A stretch of DNA of 64,000 nt from Pollenia angustigena (lineage: Eukaryota > Arthropoda > Insecta > Diptera > Polleniidae). The stretch lies in contig OV884059.1 in assembly GCA_930367215.1 (NCBI GenBank), forward strand, positions 5,542,945 through 5,606,944, written 5' to 3'. Made by a program: the position numbers and the translations under genes. Below, piece by piece: positions 11,751-24,239 of this stretch; position 1 is the first letter of the stretch; every line of letters starts with the position of its first letter. Below the pieces are notes generated by a model. That model made no database searches. It was not told the origin of the DNA and saw only the letters and a program-made list of their open reading frames with translations.

Positions 11751-13410
11751 CTAGTTTTAACAAAAAAAAAGAAATTTAACTATCCGATTAATCGCTGCTT
11801 CGATTATTCGATTTTATAAACAAACGATAATTTGTTGTAAAAAGTCATACATTATCAGTAAAGTTACCTTAAAAGGTTTATAAAATTCTATTAGGAATGG
11901 AAATTAGTTTTTAAGCAATTAAAAAAAATTCGAGTATTCGGTTACTTGATTATTTTTATTATATTTATTTAGTTGAGTTATTATTTATTTACAATATGTA
12001 AAATGTTAGAAAAATTACGTATAAAATTTATTTAAAATGCAAGTTTACGTAAATCAAATAGCACAATGTTTTTATTTATCGATTGTTTCTTTCGAGAACT
12101 AGTGAAAATTATTAATTGAAGACTAAAAACACATTTCTAAACATTTTTATACTCGATTGTTAAGTAACGTTGTTTTTTACTAAGCGAATATTTGATAACT
12201 TAAGTTTTATTCGATTATTTATAAAGTTCTCAAGCATATAAAAGATTTCTTTAACTAAAAAATTTAAAAAAAAATTAAATTTTTATAAAAAAAAAAAATA
12301 AAAAATATTCATAAACCTGTATCATATTCAATGATTTAATCGTTTTAATCGATTACTTTTCAATCAATCGTTTGATAATTCACGTAACATTTAGTTCTTT
12401 AAATATAGATTTATTTAATATTTTATTCATTCGATTACTCAAAAATTATTTACTTTTTTGAAAATTCAACAAACACATCAAAATATTTTTGTCAAAGTAG
12501 AAATTTCTTTAAATTTTTAATTTATGAAATAGAATGTGGGAATTATTTCTTTTTTCATAAACTATTTTTTTTTTTTATAATTGTAAAAAGCTTTTTATGT
12601 ATGTGAATTGAAATTTGACTCATACAAGCACATTCGAAAAATTCGTTAATATTTTTAATTTATGTTGAAAATCAAATTATATTTATGCTTTCTGATAAAA
12701 GTTTTTAATCGAATATTGGTGCGTTAATCGAGCTTTATTCGGTTTCTACCTGAATTCTGTTAGTATATTAAAATTGTAGTATTTAAAATGTGAAACTCAT
12801 TTTTTATAAATCTAGTTTGTATTTAAAGTTTCGATTATTTGGTTACTCGCATTTTTTTTGTTTTGGTCTTTGATTATTTTTCGGTTAATTATTAGTTTGG
12901 TAAATTTATTAAGATTTTATAAATTTATTATTAATTTATTTAAGAAATTAAGTTAAAGTTTCTAGTTCGTTTCGACATTTTAAGTCTACGATTACTTGAT
13001 AAATATTCGGTTACTTGAATGTTTTTAATTAAAAATTTAAATGGAAAAAATATAAGCATTTGAAATTTTTTAACTATAATTTATATTGTAAAGCTATTTT
13101 GTATACGATATTTAAATTATTCGATTGCAAAAATTACTATTCGGTTACTTATGAGAACCGTTTGACAATTTCTAAATTTGAAGGAATAAAAAGAAGCAAT
13201 TTCTTAATATTTCAACAATTAAAAATTTTAAGAAAGTTCAGGTGATAAACATTTGGTTATTCAAATAATTATTCGGTTACTCAAATATTATTCGCTAATT
13301 TTTTGTTTAATAAGAAAATTAAATTGTTTGTTTTCTTTTAATTCATAATTAGTGCTAGAAGTCTAGATTTTATTCGATGTCTTTTTTTATTCGGTTAATC
13401 GTGTAAATTC

Positions 13411-14200
13411 GATTAAAATAACTTTATCATGAATATAGTTTGTTTTTCAAAAAAAAGTATTAAGATTTTCAGGAAATCGCCTCTCAATTTCCGTTATGTC
13501 ATTTCAACTCCATGACAAGACCAATGAGAAACCTTATCATAACTCTACTCAATATAATGACAGTTTGAAAATGGAATTTTTTCTATTGAAAAATGCAAAA
13601 GAAAAAAAACTGCAAGAAAAACTTAAGAGTTTGAAAGTAAATGGCAGAACTTTATGGACAGCACCAAAAAACAAATGGAAATAATGACGTTATGAAAACT
13701 GTCTTTTTGCAAGGATTTTTTATCAAAGATGATATATAAAGTTAAATCCATAACAATATTTGATGACAGTACATTGTGGTTAAGGCAACAAAACTATGAT
13801 ATTGTTACAACAACACATAAATTGAATTGATATTGAGTGTTAAATGTAGTTGGAAGATGTTTTCTTTCAGTAGCTGCACCCATTTTCCACGAACAAAACA
13901 TGTTATAGCATGCAGTTATATTAATGGGCTTGAAATAAGGGAAAATGTTTAAAATTATCCTCTTTTTTTAGCGTGTGTTTATTTGAAGATGATTTCTAAA
14001 GAAGTTTAGTGAAGAAGAAAAAGGAAAAGAGAAACAGGATATTTTAGACATTTATCGAAAAAAGTAACATTTTTCAATCTTTTTACTTGTCAAAAGATGC
14101 ACAAAGGATTTTAAAAATAAACTTTTATATAAAGTTATTTATTATAACATCCTTTGCATACCTTTAGACATAAATAATAAGGTACAAACAATGTATACTT
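13411..14200. other. Non-coding DNA
   Basis: No convincing gene. One 62-codon frame at 13496-13684 resembles no family. Composition is ordinary for the window. Confidence 0.3.
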
Positions 14201-14203
14201 TAA

Positions 14204-15460
14204 GGGGAACAAGTTAGAGTGTTTTATTCGGCTGTGCCGAATCTTTGATACTCTCCACCGACAGTTCGAATGTTTTAGGAGGAATATCTATATGATGTCT
14301 ATTTATTATTAATTTATTTTTATAAAAACAGACATCTGCATTAAAATTGGTTGCGGTTAAGACATATATTAAATTATTGACCGACAATCAAAAAGTTTTA
14401 TGACTTTGTTTTGAGTAAAATATTATGATTCGTAACAGTTTAGCGGAACTTAAATGATTTTCAGGAGAGCAATTTATATTGGAGCCATGTTAAGCTATGA
14501 ACCAATCATCCCAAAATTATGCAGAGTGATTTCCGGTATTAATTACAGCGGTGCAATTACTTTAAGCGTTTGCAGTGAATTTCAGAAGGCTGCTAAAATG
14601 CGATCTAACGTAAATTATGGACAATATATCACAAAATTGCATATAATTATTTCTGGCCATATGAAGCTAAGCTGGAAGAAAGTTTACTGCAATATCTATA
14701 TCTATATCTATATCTGCTACGGCTTTAGGCGTATTTAATTATTTTACCAGAGTGGGCTTTATATGGGGCCCATGGTAATTTATGGACTGATTTTCACGAA
14801 ATTTCACAGTGTTATTTCAAGGTTTATAAAACTGTGATATACCAAATTTTGTTATGATAGCATTATTTTTTACGGTTTTAGGCGTACTAAACTGTTTTCC
14901 GGAAAAAGGGGTTTAAATGAGGCCTAGGGTAAATTATGGACCGATCTTCACAAAATTTCACAGTGCCATTTCTAGTCCTATAAAACTGGGACGTGCCAAA
15001 ATTTGTTATGATAGCATTATTAATTATGGTTTTAGGCGTACTAAACTGTTTTCCGCGAGTAGGAAGGATATGGGTCCTAGGGTTAACTATGGATCGATCT
15101 TCACGAAATTTCAGAGTGACGTTTCTTGTCCTATTAAACTGTGGCGTGCCAAAATTTGTTATTATAACATTGTTAATTATGGTTTTAGGCGCTCCATACG
15201 GTTTTCCGGGAGTAGGGCTTATATGGGGCCTAGGGTAAATTACAGACGGATCTTCACGAAATTTTACAGCGTTTGACACCAAGTTTGTTTATTTCTTTTG
15301 AGTTTTTCGAAAGTAAGCGTGTTTTCAACAGACGGACAGACGGACATGGCTTAATCGACTTAGAACCAGAATATATATACTTTATGGGGTCTGAGATGAA
15401 TAATAAAAAAGTTTCACACGGAATGACAAACTTAGCATACCCTTTTCACAACAAATTGTG
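14204..15460 (+). repeat. Dispersed composite repeat with 4-5 internal ~150-bp units
   Basis: The left end has the palindrome ATTCGGCTGTGCCGAAT (about 14228-14244) and then a TCTCCACCG box. Internal units repeat GGTAAATTATGGACCGATCT followed by TTCACRAAATTTCAC at about 14775, 14929, 15079 and 15230, with an older copy near 14611. The right part carries AGACGGACAGACGGACATGG and TTTATGGGGTCT (15333-15390). The same end motifs recur in the 36-47 kb repeats. Open frames on both strands here are by-products of the tandem structure. Confidence 0.7.
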
Positions 15461-15775
15461 GTGGAAATGTAAGAAAAGATAAACTCAATGTTTATTGTTG
15501 GTGTTTTGTTTAAGCTTTGATATTGGTACAAGTAAGACTTATTCGCTTTTAGGTTTTATTTGTTATTTTTGGCTTTTCTAAAATCTTTGGAAAAGGTTTC
15601 CTGATGAGCTAGCAACCAGTGAAATGCGCATAGAAGCTAGCTTTCCCTCTACAATAAATATCAGTGTATTTATCAAATATGGAAAATTGGGAACTTAGCA
15701 CGTCATACAGAAATCTTATTAATGAAAAATTGGGAATTTAGCACGTCATACAGAAATCTCATTAAAATAAAATTC
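15461..15775 (+). repeat. Dispersed relative of the 469-bp satellite unit
   Basis: Aligns over about 315 bases with the tandem unit at 52-56 kb. Shared blocks in the same order include TTTAAGCTTTGATATTG, TCTAAAATCTTT, TTTCCTGATGA, GCAACCAGTGAAATGC and CTGGGAATTAAGCACG-like sequence. It lacks the first ~45 bases of the unit. The AATTGGGAA(C/T)TTAGCACG segment is duplicated in place (about 15683-15763). It is clearly diverged, unlike the array copies. Confidence 0.8.
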
Positions 15776-15789
15776 TATTCTATAAAGAT

Positions 15790-18250
15790 TGGATCAATAA
15801 TAAGAGTTTTTAAACAGCACGATTTTCTATTGAAAATGTATCGGTAATTTAACGGAAACAGAATTTAAAATCAAGCCTATCGTGAATACAAGGTATACGG
15901 TTTTCTTGATAAATTTTTTTGGGAATTTTATTTGCGAAACCAATATTTTATGGACAAAAAGAATTTTCTTAAGAAAGAAAATTATATCGTTAAATTTTCT
16001 ATGGAAAACAAGTGTTATCGAATAGTTTTAAATGGAAAATAAATGTTATAGGTACATTTTCCACATAAAAAAATTGTATCGATAAATTTTCTATAGAAAA
16101 TTAAAATCACGACTTTCGAGAATAAAAAGTGAAAAGTTTTTTCCTTCGAAATTTTGCTTTTTCCCATATATCTTTTGGGGAAAAGCGAACAAATTTCGAC
16201 AGAAATTTTATTCTCGATAACAAATATTTTGTGGACCAAAAAAATTATCTACAAAAATTGTACAAGTAACAAGAATTTTTTAATAAAATATTAATCGATT
16301 ACAAGAATTTTTAAAAAACTTATGGATAACAAGAATTTTCTGTAAACATTTTATAATTAACAAGAATTTTCTATAGAAAATTTATCGATAGCTCTAACTT
16401 TCTGTTTTTTTTTTTGATAAAAAAATTTGTTGATAAAAAAAAAATTCTATAAAAAATTAATCGATAACAAGAGTTTTCAATAAATAAATTAATTGATAAC
16501 TATAATATTCTAAAGGAAAATATCGACAACAAGAATTTTCTTAAGAAAATTTTATTATGTATAACATATTATTGTCGAAAATCTTTCGATAATTTTGTAC
16601 ACATAAGTTATTGATTACAGCAATTCTAAATAGCTTTTTTATCGATAAAATTAATTTTTTTTTCAGAAAATTTCCAAAAAAAAATAACTGCTAGTTTAAC
16701 AATTTCTAATGTTAACGTTCTCATAGAAAATTTCTATGAAAACACACAGTTTTAAAAAATTTTTTCATCGAAAATTTTATTCAAACGTCAACAATCGAAA
16801 ATGGTGAACAGCCAGTAAATTACAAAACGAATCTATAGCAATCAATTTAAAAAGAATATTTATCGATAACCTTAGCTTTTTTTTATTTATTAATAACTTT
16901 ATTTTCTATAAGAAATAGAAAATTTATCGATAACATTTATTGAGTAAAGAAAATGTATCTACGACATTTGTTTTCTATATAAAATATATCGATAACACTT
17001 GTTTATCATAGGAAATTTATCGATATCATTGTCTTAATAAAAAATTTATCAACAACGTTTGTTTTCTATACAAAATTGATCGATAACATATCTTTATATA
17101 TAAAATTTTTGACAAAATTAATTTTCTATCAATTACACTGCTTTACAAATTTTTAATTTGGAAAAATACCAAGAACGCCACATGCCTAGATAAGTTAATT
17201 GGGACCTCCTGAACATGAAAAACGCTGTAATTTTTCCTAAGTACCGTTTTTTAGATAACGGTACGTTTGTGTTTTTCGGTGTATGGTCCCACTCAAACCC
17301 TTGTGGAGCCCAACCAAAAAGTCCGATCGAAATAAATGGCATATCGCTGGAATGGTAATTAAATGCCTTTTCCGTCGATATTCTATCTGATAAGAAATGG
17401 CTGAGTAATGGCACCACTTCATCTTCATTGCTCACACACTATATTCGGCGTCCATCAGTATTTAACAAAAAACGGAATTTGATATAAGATGAAAATATTG
17501 TCGTTCCACAAAATCCTTAATAAAAACTTTATTTTTCGTCCGATTTTTGCAAATTACGCTTAAAATACTATTTGGTTAAAAAATAAAACATTCCAGATAT
17601 TTAATATAACGTAGAAAAAAACGAAATACATAAAAATGAAACATTTTGAAGAAAAAAAAACGTAAAAAATAGGCAAATTTTGAACTTTGAGGTGCCATTA
17701 CTCAACCATTCAGCATATCGACGGAAAAGGCATTCAATAACCTTTCCAACGATATGCCATTTATTTCGATTGGACTTTTTGGCTGGGCTCCACAAGGGTT
17801 TGAGTGGGACCATACACCGAAAAACACAAAAGTACCGTTATCTAAAAAACGGTACTTAGGAAAAAAATTACAGCGTTTTTCGTGTTCAGGAGGTCCCAAT
17901 TAACTTGTCTAGGCATGTGGCGTTCTTGGGATTTTTTGGCTGTAAACCAGTGTTATCAATTGTATTTAATTTCTATAGAAAATTAATATAGAAAAATTTT
18001 CGATAACACTTATTTTCGATAGAAAATCAATCAACAGCATTTGTTTTCTTAAAAAATTTATCGAAAACGTTTGTGTTCTACACAAAATTTATCGATAACA
18101 TTTATTTTCCATAGAAAATTTATCGACAACGTTTGTTTTCTAAAGAAAATTTATTGACAACATACGTTTTCAATAAAAAATTTTTCGATAACACTTTCCA
18201 TAGGAAATTGATCGGTAACATTTGTTTTCTATAGAAAATTTATCGACGTT
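15790..18250 (+). repeat. TATCGATA repeat block A (forward)
   Basis: Degenerate tandem units of about 30-35 bp with consensus like TTTATCGATAACATTTG followed by TTTTCTATAGAAAAT. Units are clearest at 16960-17060 and 17990-18245. A 770-bp foldback element at 17169-17939 interrupts the block. Non-coding. Confidence 0.75.
17169..17939. mobile_element. Foldback element with ~250-bp terminal inverted repeats
   Basis: The left arm (17169 to ~17423) starts CCAAGAACGCCACATGCCTA and the right arm (~17690-17939) is its inverse. By eye the arms differ at only a small fraction of bases, including shared TACCGTTTTTTAGATAACGG and TTTTTCGGTGTATGGTCCCA. The frames on each arm are mirror images of each other and are not genes. 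High arm identity implies recent activity or gene conversion. Confidence 0.85.
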
Positions 18251-18450
18251 TGTTGAAGTGGGGAAAAGGGTAAAAGTGCAAAGAACTCTGATTATGAGAA
18301 TGTGGTTAATCTCGAAACACATAAGTTCGACTCGAGTACAATCCCTCATTCAGTCGATAATAAAAATGATCAATAAATTTCAATTCATTTTTTGTTATAA
18401 AATTCTTTCCTTCATTAAAATAATTAAGTGAAAATCAATGTTAAGCGCCC
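18251..18450 (+). mobile_element. SINE-like retroelement copy (family S, plus strand)
   Basis: Contains GGGAAAAGGGTAAAA, GAATGTGGTTAATCTCGAAA, a B-box-like AAGTTCGACTCGAG, and the tail AAAATTCTTTCCTTCATTAA. All of these match the copies at 1.7 and 56.6 kb. It sits at the right edge of TATCGATA block A. Confidence 0.6.
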
Positions 18451-19620
18451 TGGAGACTATCAAATAAAAACAACAATCAAATAGTTGTGTGCGTGCAGTC
18501 GTTCTTTTTCGGCTACATATATGTTTGTCGGCAATGCTGGATGAAAATCAAAAAGTGTTTTTATTCTTTTTATTGATGGCTGATAATTTGATTGACAAAA
18601 AAAAGTATTTGCTTTGTGTTTTTGTCATGGAGAAGTGTACGGTTGAAAAAAATATACTAATTTTCTTTTTTTAAGTTTTTGATTTATAAAAAAAATACAA
18701 ATGTTGATTGACGTGTTTTTTTTTTTTTGTTCGTTTTTGAAAAAAACCTGAATAAACGACACTAACACATATGCACTGATTAAAATTTATCGATAACAAT
18801 TATTATGATAAAAAAAATTACTTAAAATAGAAAAAAACACATTTTAAATTTTTCTGTAAAAAAAACTCTATTTTACTGAGCTCCCTTTACTAAACTAAAT
18901 TTTTTGCTCAATTTAAAAATCATATATAAATGATATTGTTTTCGGTCATTTAACCAAAAACCACGAGCTTGTTCTTGAAGTACATAGTTAAAAACCGGAA
19001 AATATGGAAAAAAAATTTAAAACCACAAAACAAATATTTCTAAACTCTAGTTTTAATTAAGGCCAATAAAAAATGCTAAGCTAAAAGCAGCAACCGGTTG
19101 CATTAAAAACTCACCCACACAATTACACGTTTTTCTCCCTCTTTTTATTAAATGCATTTAAAACTAAAGCATATTTCTTGGCTGGTATTTTGCAAATTGC
19201 GGGGGAGTTTGCAAATGCGAACAATGCTAGAGCAAAGTTTAATGCGAAACGAACAAAAGAGAATAAACGAAATATAAAGAAAGAAAAGAACGGAACGGAA
19301 GTTTCATTAAGGAAGTCGTATATATTTGAGACGACGATATTATGATTTTAATGAGAAACGGAGATTTTTATTATTCGTTCAAATACAGTTTTTTTGCGTA
19401 GCATACAGAAAATTAATGAAAATTAAGTGTTTTATATTCCTTAACAGCTTATAGAGAAATAAGAATGCATTGAAACTAAAAAGAAGGATAATAATAACTA
19501 CTAAGTAAAGTAAAAGCCACACACAGAAGATATTTTCAAACCAAAGAAAAGAATCTCACGTAACTCTGGACAAGAACTCGTATAACTGGTTTCAAGTTAA
19601 CTAAAATTTTCCAAAAAAAA
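18451..19620. other. Spacer between TATCGATA blocks A and B
   Basis: A+T-rich non-coding sequence. The 61-codon frame at 18489 shows no family resemblance. It forms the loop between the oppositely oriented blocks A and B. Confidence 0.35.
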
Positions 19621-20990
19621 AAATTAATAGTTATCGATAAATATTCTATAGAAAATATAAGTTTTGATAAGCTTTTATGGTTGTTTTTAAGAAAATTTGT
19701 TATCGATACATTTTCTGTAAAAATGGTTGTCATCAATATATTTTTTATAGAAAATATTGGCTATCGATAATGTGTTTATAGAAATTTGTTGGTATCGATA
19801 TATTTTTATAGAAAATTCTTGTAATCGATAAATTTTCAATAAAAAATTTTTTATAACGATTAATTTTTATAAAAAACTCTTGTTACCGATAAATTTTCTA
19901 TAAAAAGTTTTTGTTGCCAATAAATTCCCTATAGAAAATTCTTGTAATCATTGAACTCTCTTCAGAAATTTCTTTTGATAAATTTTTTATTAAAATTGTT
20001 TTTGTTTTCGTTAAATTGTTTATATTTTTGTTATTAATAGCAAATTCTTGTAATCGTTAATTTTTTATAGGAAATTTTTTGTTATCTATAAATTTCTTGC
20101 TATTGATAACTTTTCTATAAAAAATTATTGTTATCGTCAAATTTTTTATATAAACTTCCACTATCGATAAATTGTCTATAGAAAATTAGTTTTATTTAAA
20201 AATTTGTTATAGAAAATTATTGTTATCGAAAGTTCTTTTATATATATTTCTTGTTATCAGTAAGTTTTCTATAGAAAAATCTTATTATCGATAAATTTAG
20301 TATAAACATTTTAATTTTCTATACAAAATTCTTTTTGTCAAAAAAATGTCTGTAGAAAATGTATGTTATTGTAAAGATTGATTTGGAAAATTTATGTTAT
20401 CGATAAGTGTTTCTTAAAAAAATATTATGTTAACGTTAAATCATTTTTGAACAATTAAGTATTCTTTGAAACCAGTTATCGATAAATTTACTTCCATAAA
20501 TTACTTTTATTGTACAGTTTTATCTGGAAATTTAATATTATCGATAAATTTACTTTGAAAAATTTATTGACCGTAAAGTTTTATTTGAAAAATTAATGCT
20601 ATAAGTAAATTTTTCTTTAAAAAAATTCATGTTATCGATAAATTTACTTCGATAAATTATTTTATTGTACAGTTTTATATGAAAAATGAATGTTATTGGT
20701 AAATTTTTCTTTGAAAAATGCATGTTATCGATAAATTTACTTCGATAAATTACTGTTTTTGTACAGTTTTCTCGGGAAATTTAATGTTATCGATAAATTT
20801 ACTTTGGAAAATTTATGTACCGTAAAGTTTTATTTGAAAAATGAATGTAATTGGTAAATTTTTCTTAAGAAATTGTTGTGTTAACGTTATATTGTTTTTG
20901 AAAATTCCAGTTTTCGATAACTTTATGGTTTTTTTTCAAATTTATGCTGTCGATAATTTTTATTAATTAATTGTATACAAATGTTTTCCC
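19621..20990 (-). repeat. TATCGATA repeat block B (inverted to A)
   Basis: Units read GTTATCGATAAATTTTC followed by TATAGAAAATTCTT, the reverse complement of block A. Later units change to TGTTATCGATAAATTTACTT. I count at least a dozen exact TATCGATA octamers in about 1.37 kb. Confidence 0.75.
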
Positions 20991-21088
20991 AGTTAGATAT
21001 TAAAATCATTAGTTGGGTCTCAATACCTCAAGAACTTAAGGTTTCCATTAAAAATTACTTTTTGTAAATGTATGTGTGTTTCACTTAC

Positions 21089-21172
21089 CTTGCCAGATGA
21101 TGATATAGTTGATGCTGAAGGTGTACCCGATGATTGTGCACTTAAAGTTGCACGACTTGTATTCGATTGCAT
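21089..21172 (-). CDS. Candidate first coding exon of an unidentified gene (partial)
   Basis: Reading leftwards, the ATG at 21172 (context GCAATGC, with G at -3) opens 28 codons ending ...SSSGK. The exon stops exactly at a consensus donor, AAG|GTAAGT, at 21088-21083, in phase 0. The peptide is rich in Ser, Thr and Ala (starts MQSNTSRATLS), typical of disordered N-termini of fly regulatory proteins. Upstream sequence (21173 to about 21560) is less A+T-rich and fits a 5' UTR or promoter. No matching next exon is visible to the left, so the gene would have a first coding intron of more than 21 kb. An upstream in-frame TTG extends the frame, but the ATG is the expected start. I do not recognise the protein. 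Confidence 0.55.
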
Positions 21173-21560
21173 TGCAATAACAACAAACGGACACAAGCCA
21201 AAACTCAACCAAAACTGGTTGTTGGTTTTCTTTTTTCCTTTTTTATTCTATGATATTTTTCGAAGCTTAACTGAATAAAAGGAAATACAACAAGGGAAAG
21301 TTTGTAGAGAGTTTAAACACGCACTGTTATGCGTGTAGTTGTTTATATGAGTGGGATAAGTGGCAACGCACACTCAAAATTATAGCAAGTGAATGTTTAT
21401 TCCTTCGTTGTTTGGGTTAAATATGACTGCAACTGTGAAGATGATGCTGATGGTCGCGGCGGTGATGACTTGAAGTGCAGGTGGTGAATTTTGGTAATCG
21501 AATAAAAAGAAGGCTTCTGCTGTTGAAAATTATGCTGATGCTGATGTTTTTAAAACCGCC
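21173..21560 (-). promoter_or_regulatory. Possible 5' UTR/promoter of the minus-strand gene
   Basis: Locally richer in C+G than its surroundings, with GCTGATGGTCGCGGCGGTGA at about 21447-21466 and GATGCTGATG repeats. It sits directly upstream of the candidate start codon and is free of the TATCGATA repeat on both sides. No TATA box or initiator could be assigned. Confidence 0.3.
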
Positions 21561-22100
21561 TCCAACACCCATACAAACACAATGTTAACACAATATTTTA
21601 AACCGAAAAATCATAATTTTGAATTGTTTGCAATATTTTTTCACAATATTTTTTTTTTTTTCTTTATATATTTTATTTATTTATAAAAATTTGTGCCAAA
21701 AAATCACGTTATACATTTCCTTGATTAAAACGGAAATTCATTTAGAATTTTTTAAATTTTTTTTACATAAACACAGTTTTTAAAAAAATATTTTTCTTAG
21801 CAAAAAAAAACCTACATGTTTGATTGTGAAATTTTAGAAATGACATTGTTAGGAAAAGCATTTTTTTTGAATGAAGGAATATTTTTTGTGTTAATAACGA
21901 CTAAACAAATTAATAATTATTAAATTTAAAAATATTTGCGATTTTTGTGGTTGCAAAAAAAATGTGAAAAAGTTTTCAACTCATGCTGTTTTATTGCACG
22001 TTCAGCAAATATTCAAGCCTTTATTCCACAAATATCAGAGGAAACGAATCAACACACAGCTTTTTTAATATACCAGCAAACAATTGAAAGAAATTCTATC
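21561..22100. other. A+T-rich spacer
   Basis: Homopolymer-rich sequence between the presumed 5' UTR and TATCGATA block C. No gene or repeat recognised. Confidence 0.35.
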
Positions 22101-23625
22101 TAAAACAATAAACTTCAAAAAAAAGTACCGATAACAAAACATTTTTGTTGGAAAATTAATCGATAACATTAATTTTTAAAAGAAAATTAAATTATGATAT
22201 CAATATTTTAAAAATATTTATAATTTTTAACGACTAAAAAATAATTTTAAGTTTTTTAAAGATTTTCGACCGAAAATTCAAGTTTTTCATAAATTTTTTA
22301 AAAAAAAATTATAGTTATCGATTTAAGTTCTTAAGAAACATTTTTTTATATAAATTTTTCATATTATTTGAATGTGTATTCTAAGTCAAATTACCATCTT
22401 TCTATAGAAAATTACTGATATCGATAAATTTTTTTAGAATCAATATTTTTTTAAAAAATTTAGCCATCGATATTTTTTTTTTTTTTTTTAAATTTTTCAA
22501 ATTTTTAAATGTTCTTTAGAAAATTAAAGTTGTCGATTAATTTTCCTTAAAAAAGAAATGTTGTCAATTCGTTGTCAATTTCGATAAATTTTCTATTAAC
22601 AACTAATATAATAGATTAACTATTTATAAAAATTAAAGTTATCAATAAGTCTTCTATAAAAATTTAAAGTAATCGATAAGTTTTCTTTTGAAAGTTAAAG
22701 TTATCGTTGAATTTTTAATAGAAACGATAGTAATTGATAAATTATTAATAGAAAATTAAAAATATCGGTACAATTATTATAAAGTTTAAGTTATCAATGA
22801 TTTTTTTAATAAATTAAAGTTATCGATAATATTTTAATTATCGATAAATTTTTTAAAGAAAGTGGAAGTTATCAATGCATTTTTTACAGAAAATTTAGGA
22901 ATTGAACACTATTTTAGTAGGAAATTAAAGTTATCGATTTATTTTCAAAAGAAAATTAAATTCAATAATAAATTTTCTATAGAAAATTTAATCTATCGAA
23001 TAATAATTCTGTAGAAAATGAAAGTAATTGATAATTTTTTTAGAAAATTTAAGTTGTCGATAAATTTTCTATTAAAAACTAAAATAATCGGTAAACTTTT
23101 TATAGAAAATTCAAGTTATCGATTAGTTTTTTATAGAAAATTTAAGTTATCAATAAAAATTTAAAGTTATCGATAAGTTATCTATAGATAATTAAAGTTA
23201 TCCATTAGTTTTCTATAGCAAACCAAAGTTATAGAAAAATTTTCTATGGAAAATTACAGATATCAGTCATTTTTTAAGAAAATTTAACTTATCTAAAAAA
23301 TGTTCTTAGAAAATTCATGTTATCGATACATTTTTTAGGAAAGTTGAAGTTTTCGATACAATTTTTATAAAACATTAAATTAATCGATAAATTTGTAATA
23401 GAAAATAAAAGTAATCGATACATTTTCAATAGAAAATTAAAGTTGTCGATAATTTTTTTCGAAAATAAAAGTAAATAACAAGTTTTTTATAGAAAATTTA
23501 AGTTGTTGAATAATTTTCTGTTGAAAATTTAAGTTATTGATTTTTTTTTATATAAAATTTAAATTTCTCATTAATTTTCTATACGTAACTGAATTATCGA
23601 TAACCTTTTTAGGGTTAAAAAACTT
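22101..23625 (-). repeat. TATCGATA repeat block C
   Basis: Units of about 30-40 bp read AAAGTTATCGATAAATTTTC followed by TATAGAAAATT, in the same orientation as block B. Decay is stronger than in block B. Non-coding. Confidence 0.7.
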
Positions 23626-24239
23626 CGTTTAACTTTTGTCAGAAAGATTTATTTTTTCCTGTTTGAATATTTTCTAAACGTTTTACCCACTTTCAAACTT
23701 AAAAAGAATATTGAAAAAGTTGTTCTTAAATTAATTTAGGCGACTTCTTTAAAGTTTACATAACATTCCACATATTCTTAAATCTAAAAATCCTTCACTT
23801 CTTTAAAATGCCTTCAATTTCTTTTAGAATAGGCATCTTACTATATTGTTGTCCTGTTAAATTTATCAACATTTTTATACCTATTATGCATGTTTTAAGG
23901 ACACACTGCCTAATTTAGAAAACCTTTTTTATGCTAATAAAATGTGGTAGACCATCATAAAAATTTAAATATGAATTATTAACATTTTAATATTCCAGAA
24001 AAAATAGAATAAAATAACTGACCATTCAATAGTGACCTACAAGATAGTTTCAATTTTTTTGTTGTAAAATTAATACAATAATAAGATTACACAGAAGGAA
24101 GATAAAGACGAAATATAGGTTTAAAAAATACACAAAACTTCATTTACATATTTGGTTGAACATTATTTGTACCAAAAAAGGAATTTAAGAATAACATACA
24201 CACACAATACACAGTTTTTATTGATACATGTCAACAGCC
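23626..24239. other. Spacer between TATCGATA blocks C and D
   Basis: About 600 bases of A+T-rich sequence without units of the repeat and without exon signals. Confidence 0.35.

Larger units (their letters stand above)
10141..13410. repeat. Right block of ATTCG/ACCGA repeats (inverted to 6.1-7.35 kb)
   Basis: TATTCGGTTACTCGATTATT and degenerate forms recur every few dozen to 100 bases across about 3.2 kb. This is the reverse complement of the motif in the 6.1-7.35 kb block. The block contains a recent 180-bp duplication (10818-11177) and a SINE (11610-11750). No coding sequence. Long inverted blocks of short repeats recall FB/Galileo-type foldback elements, but no terminal sequence or transposase was found. 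Confidence 0.6.

Noticed and set aside
14887..15282. Overlapping 119- and 131-codon frames on both strands
   Set aside because: They follow the ~150-bp tandem units of a dispersed repeat, are mirror products of each other and resemble no protein family.
17133..17899. Minus-strand frames of 100 and 65-70 codons
   Set aside because: They lie on the two inverted arms of a foldback element, so the same sequence is read in both directions. No start, splice or family evidence.
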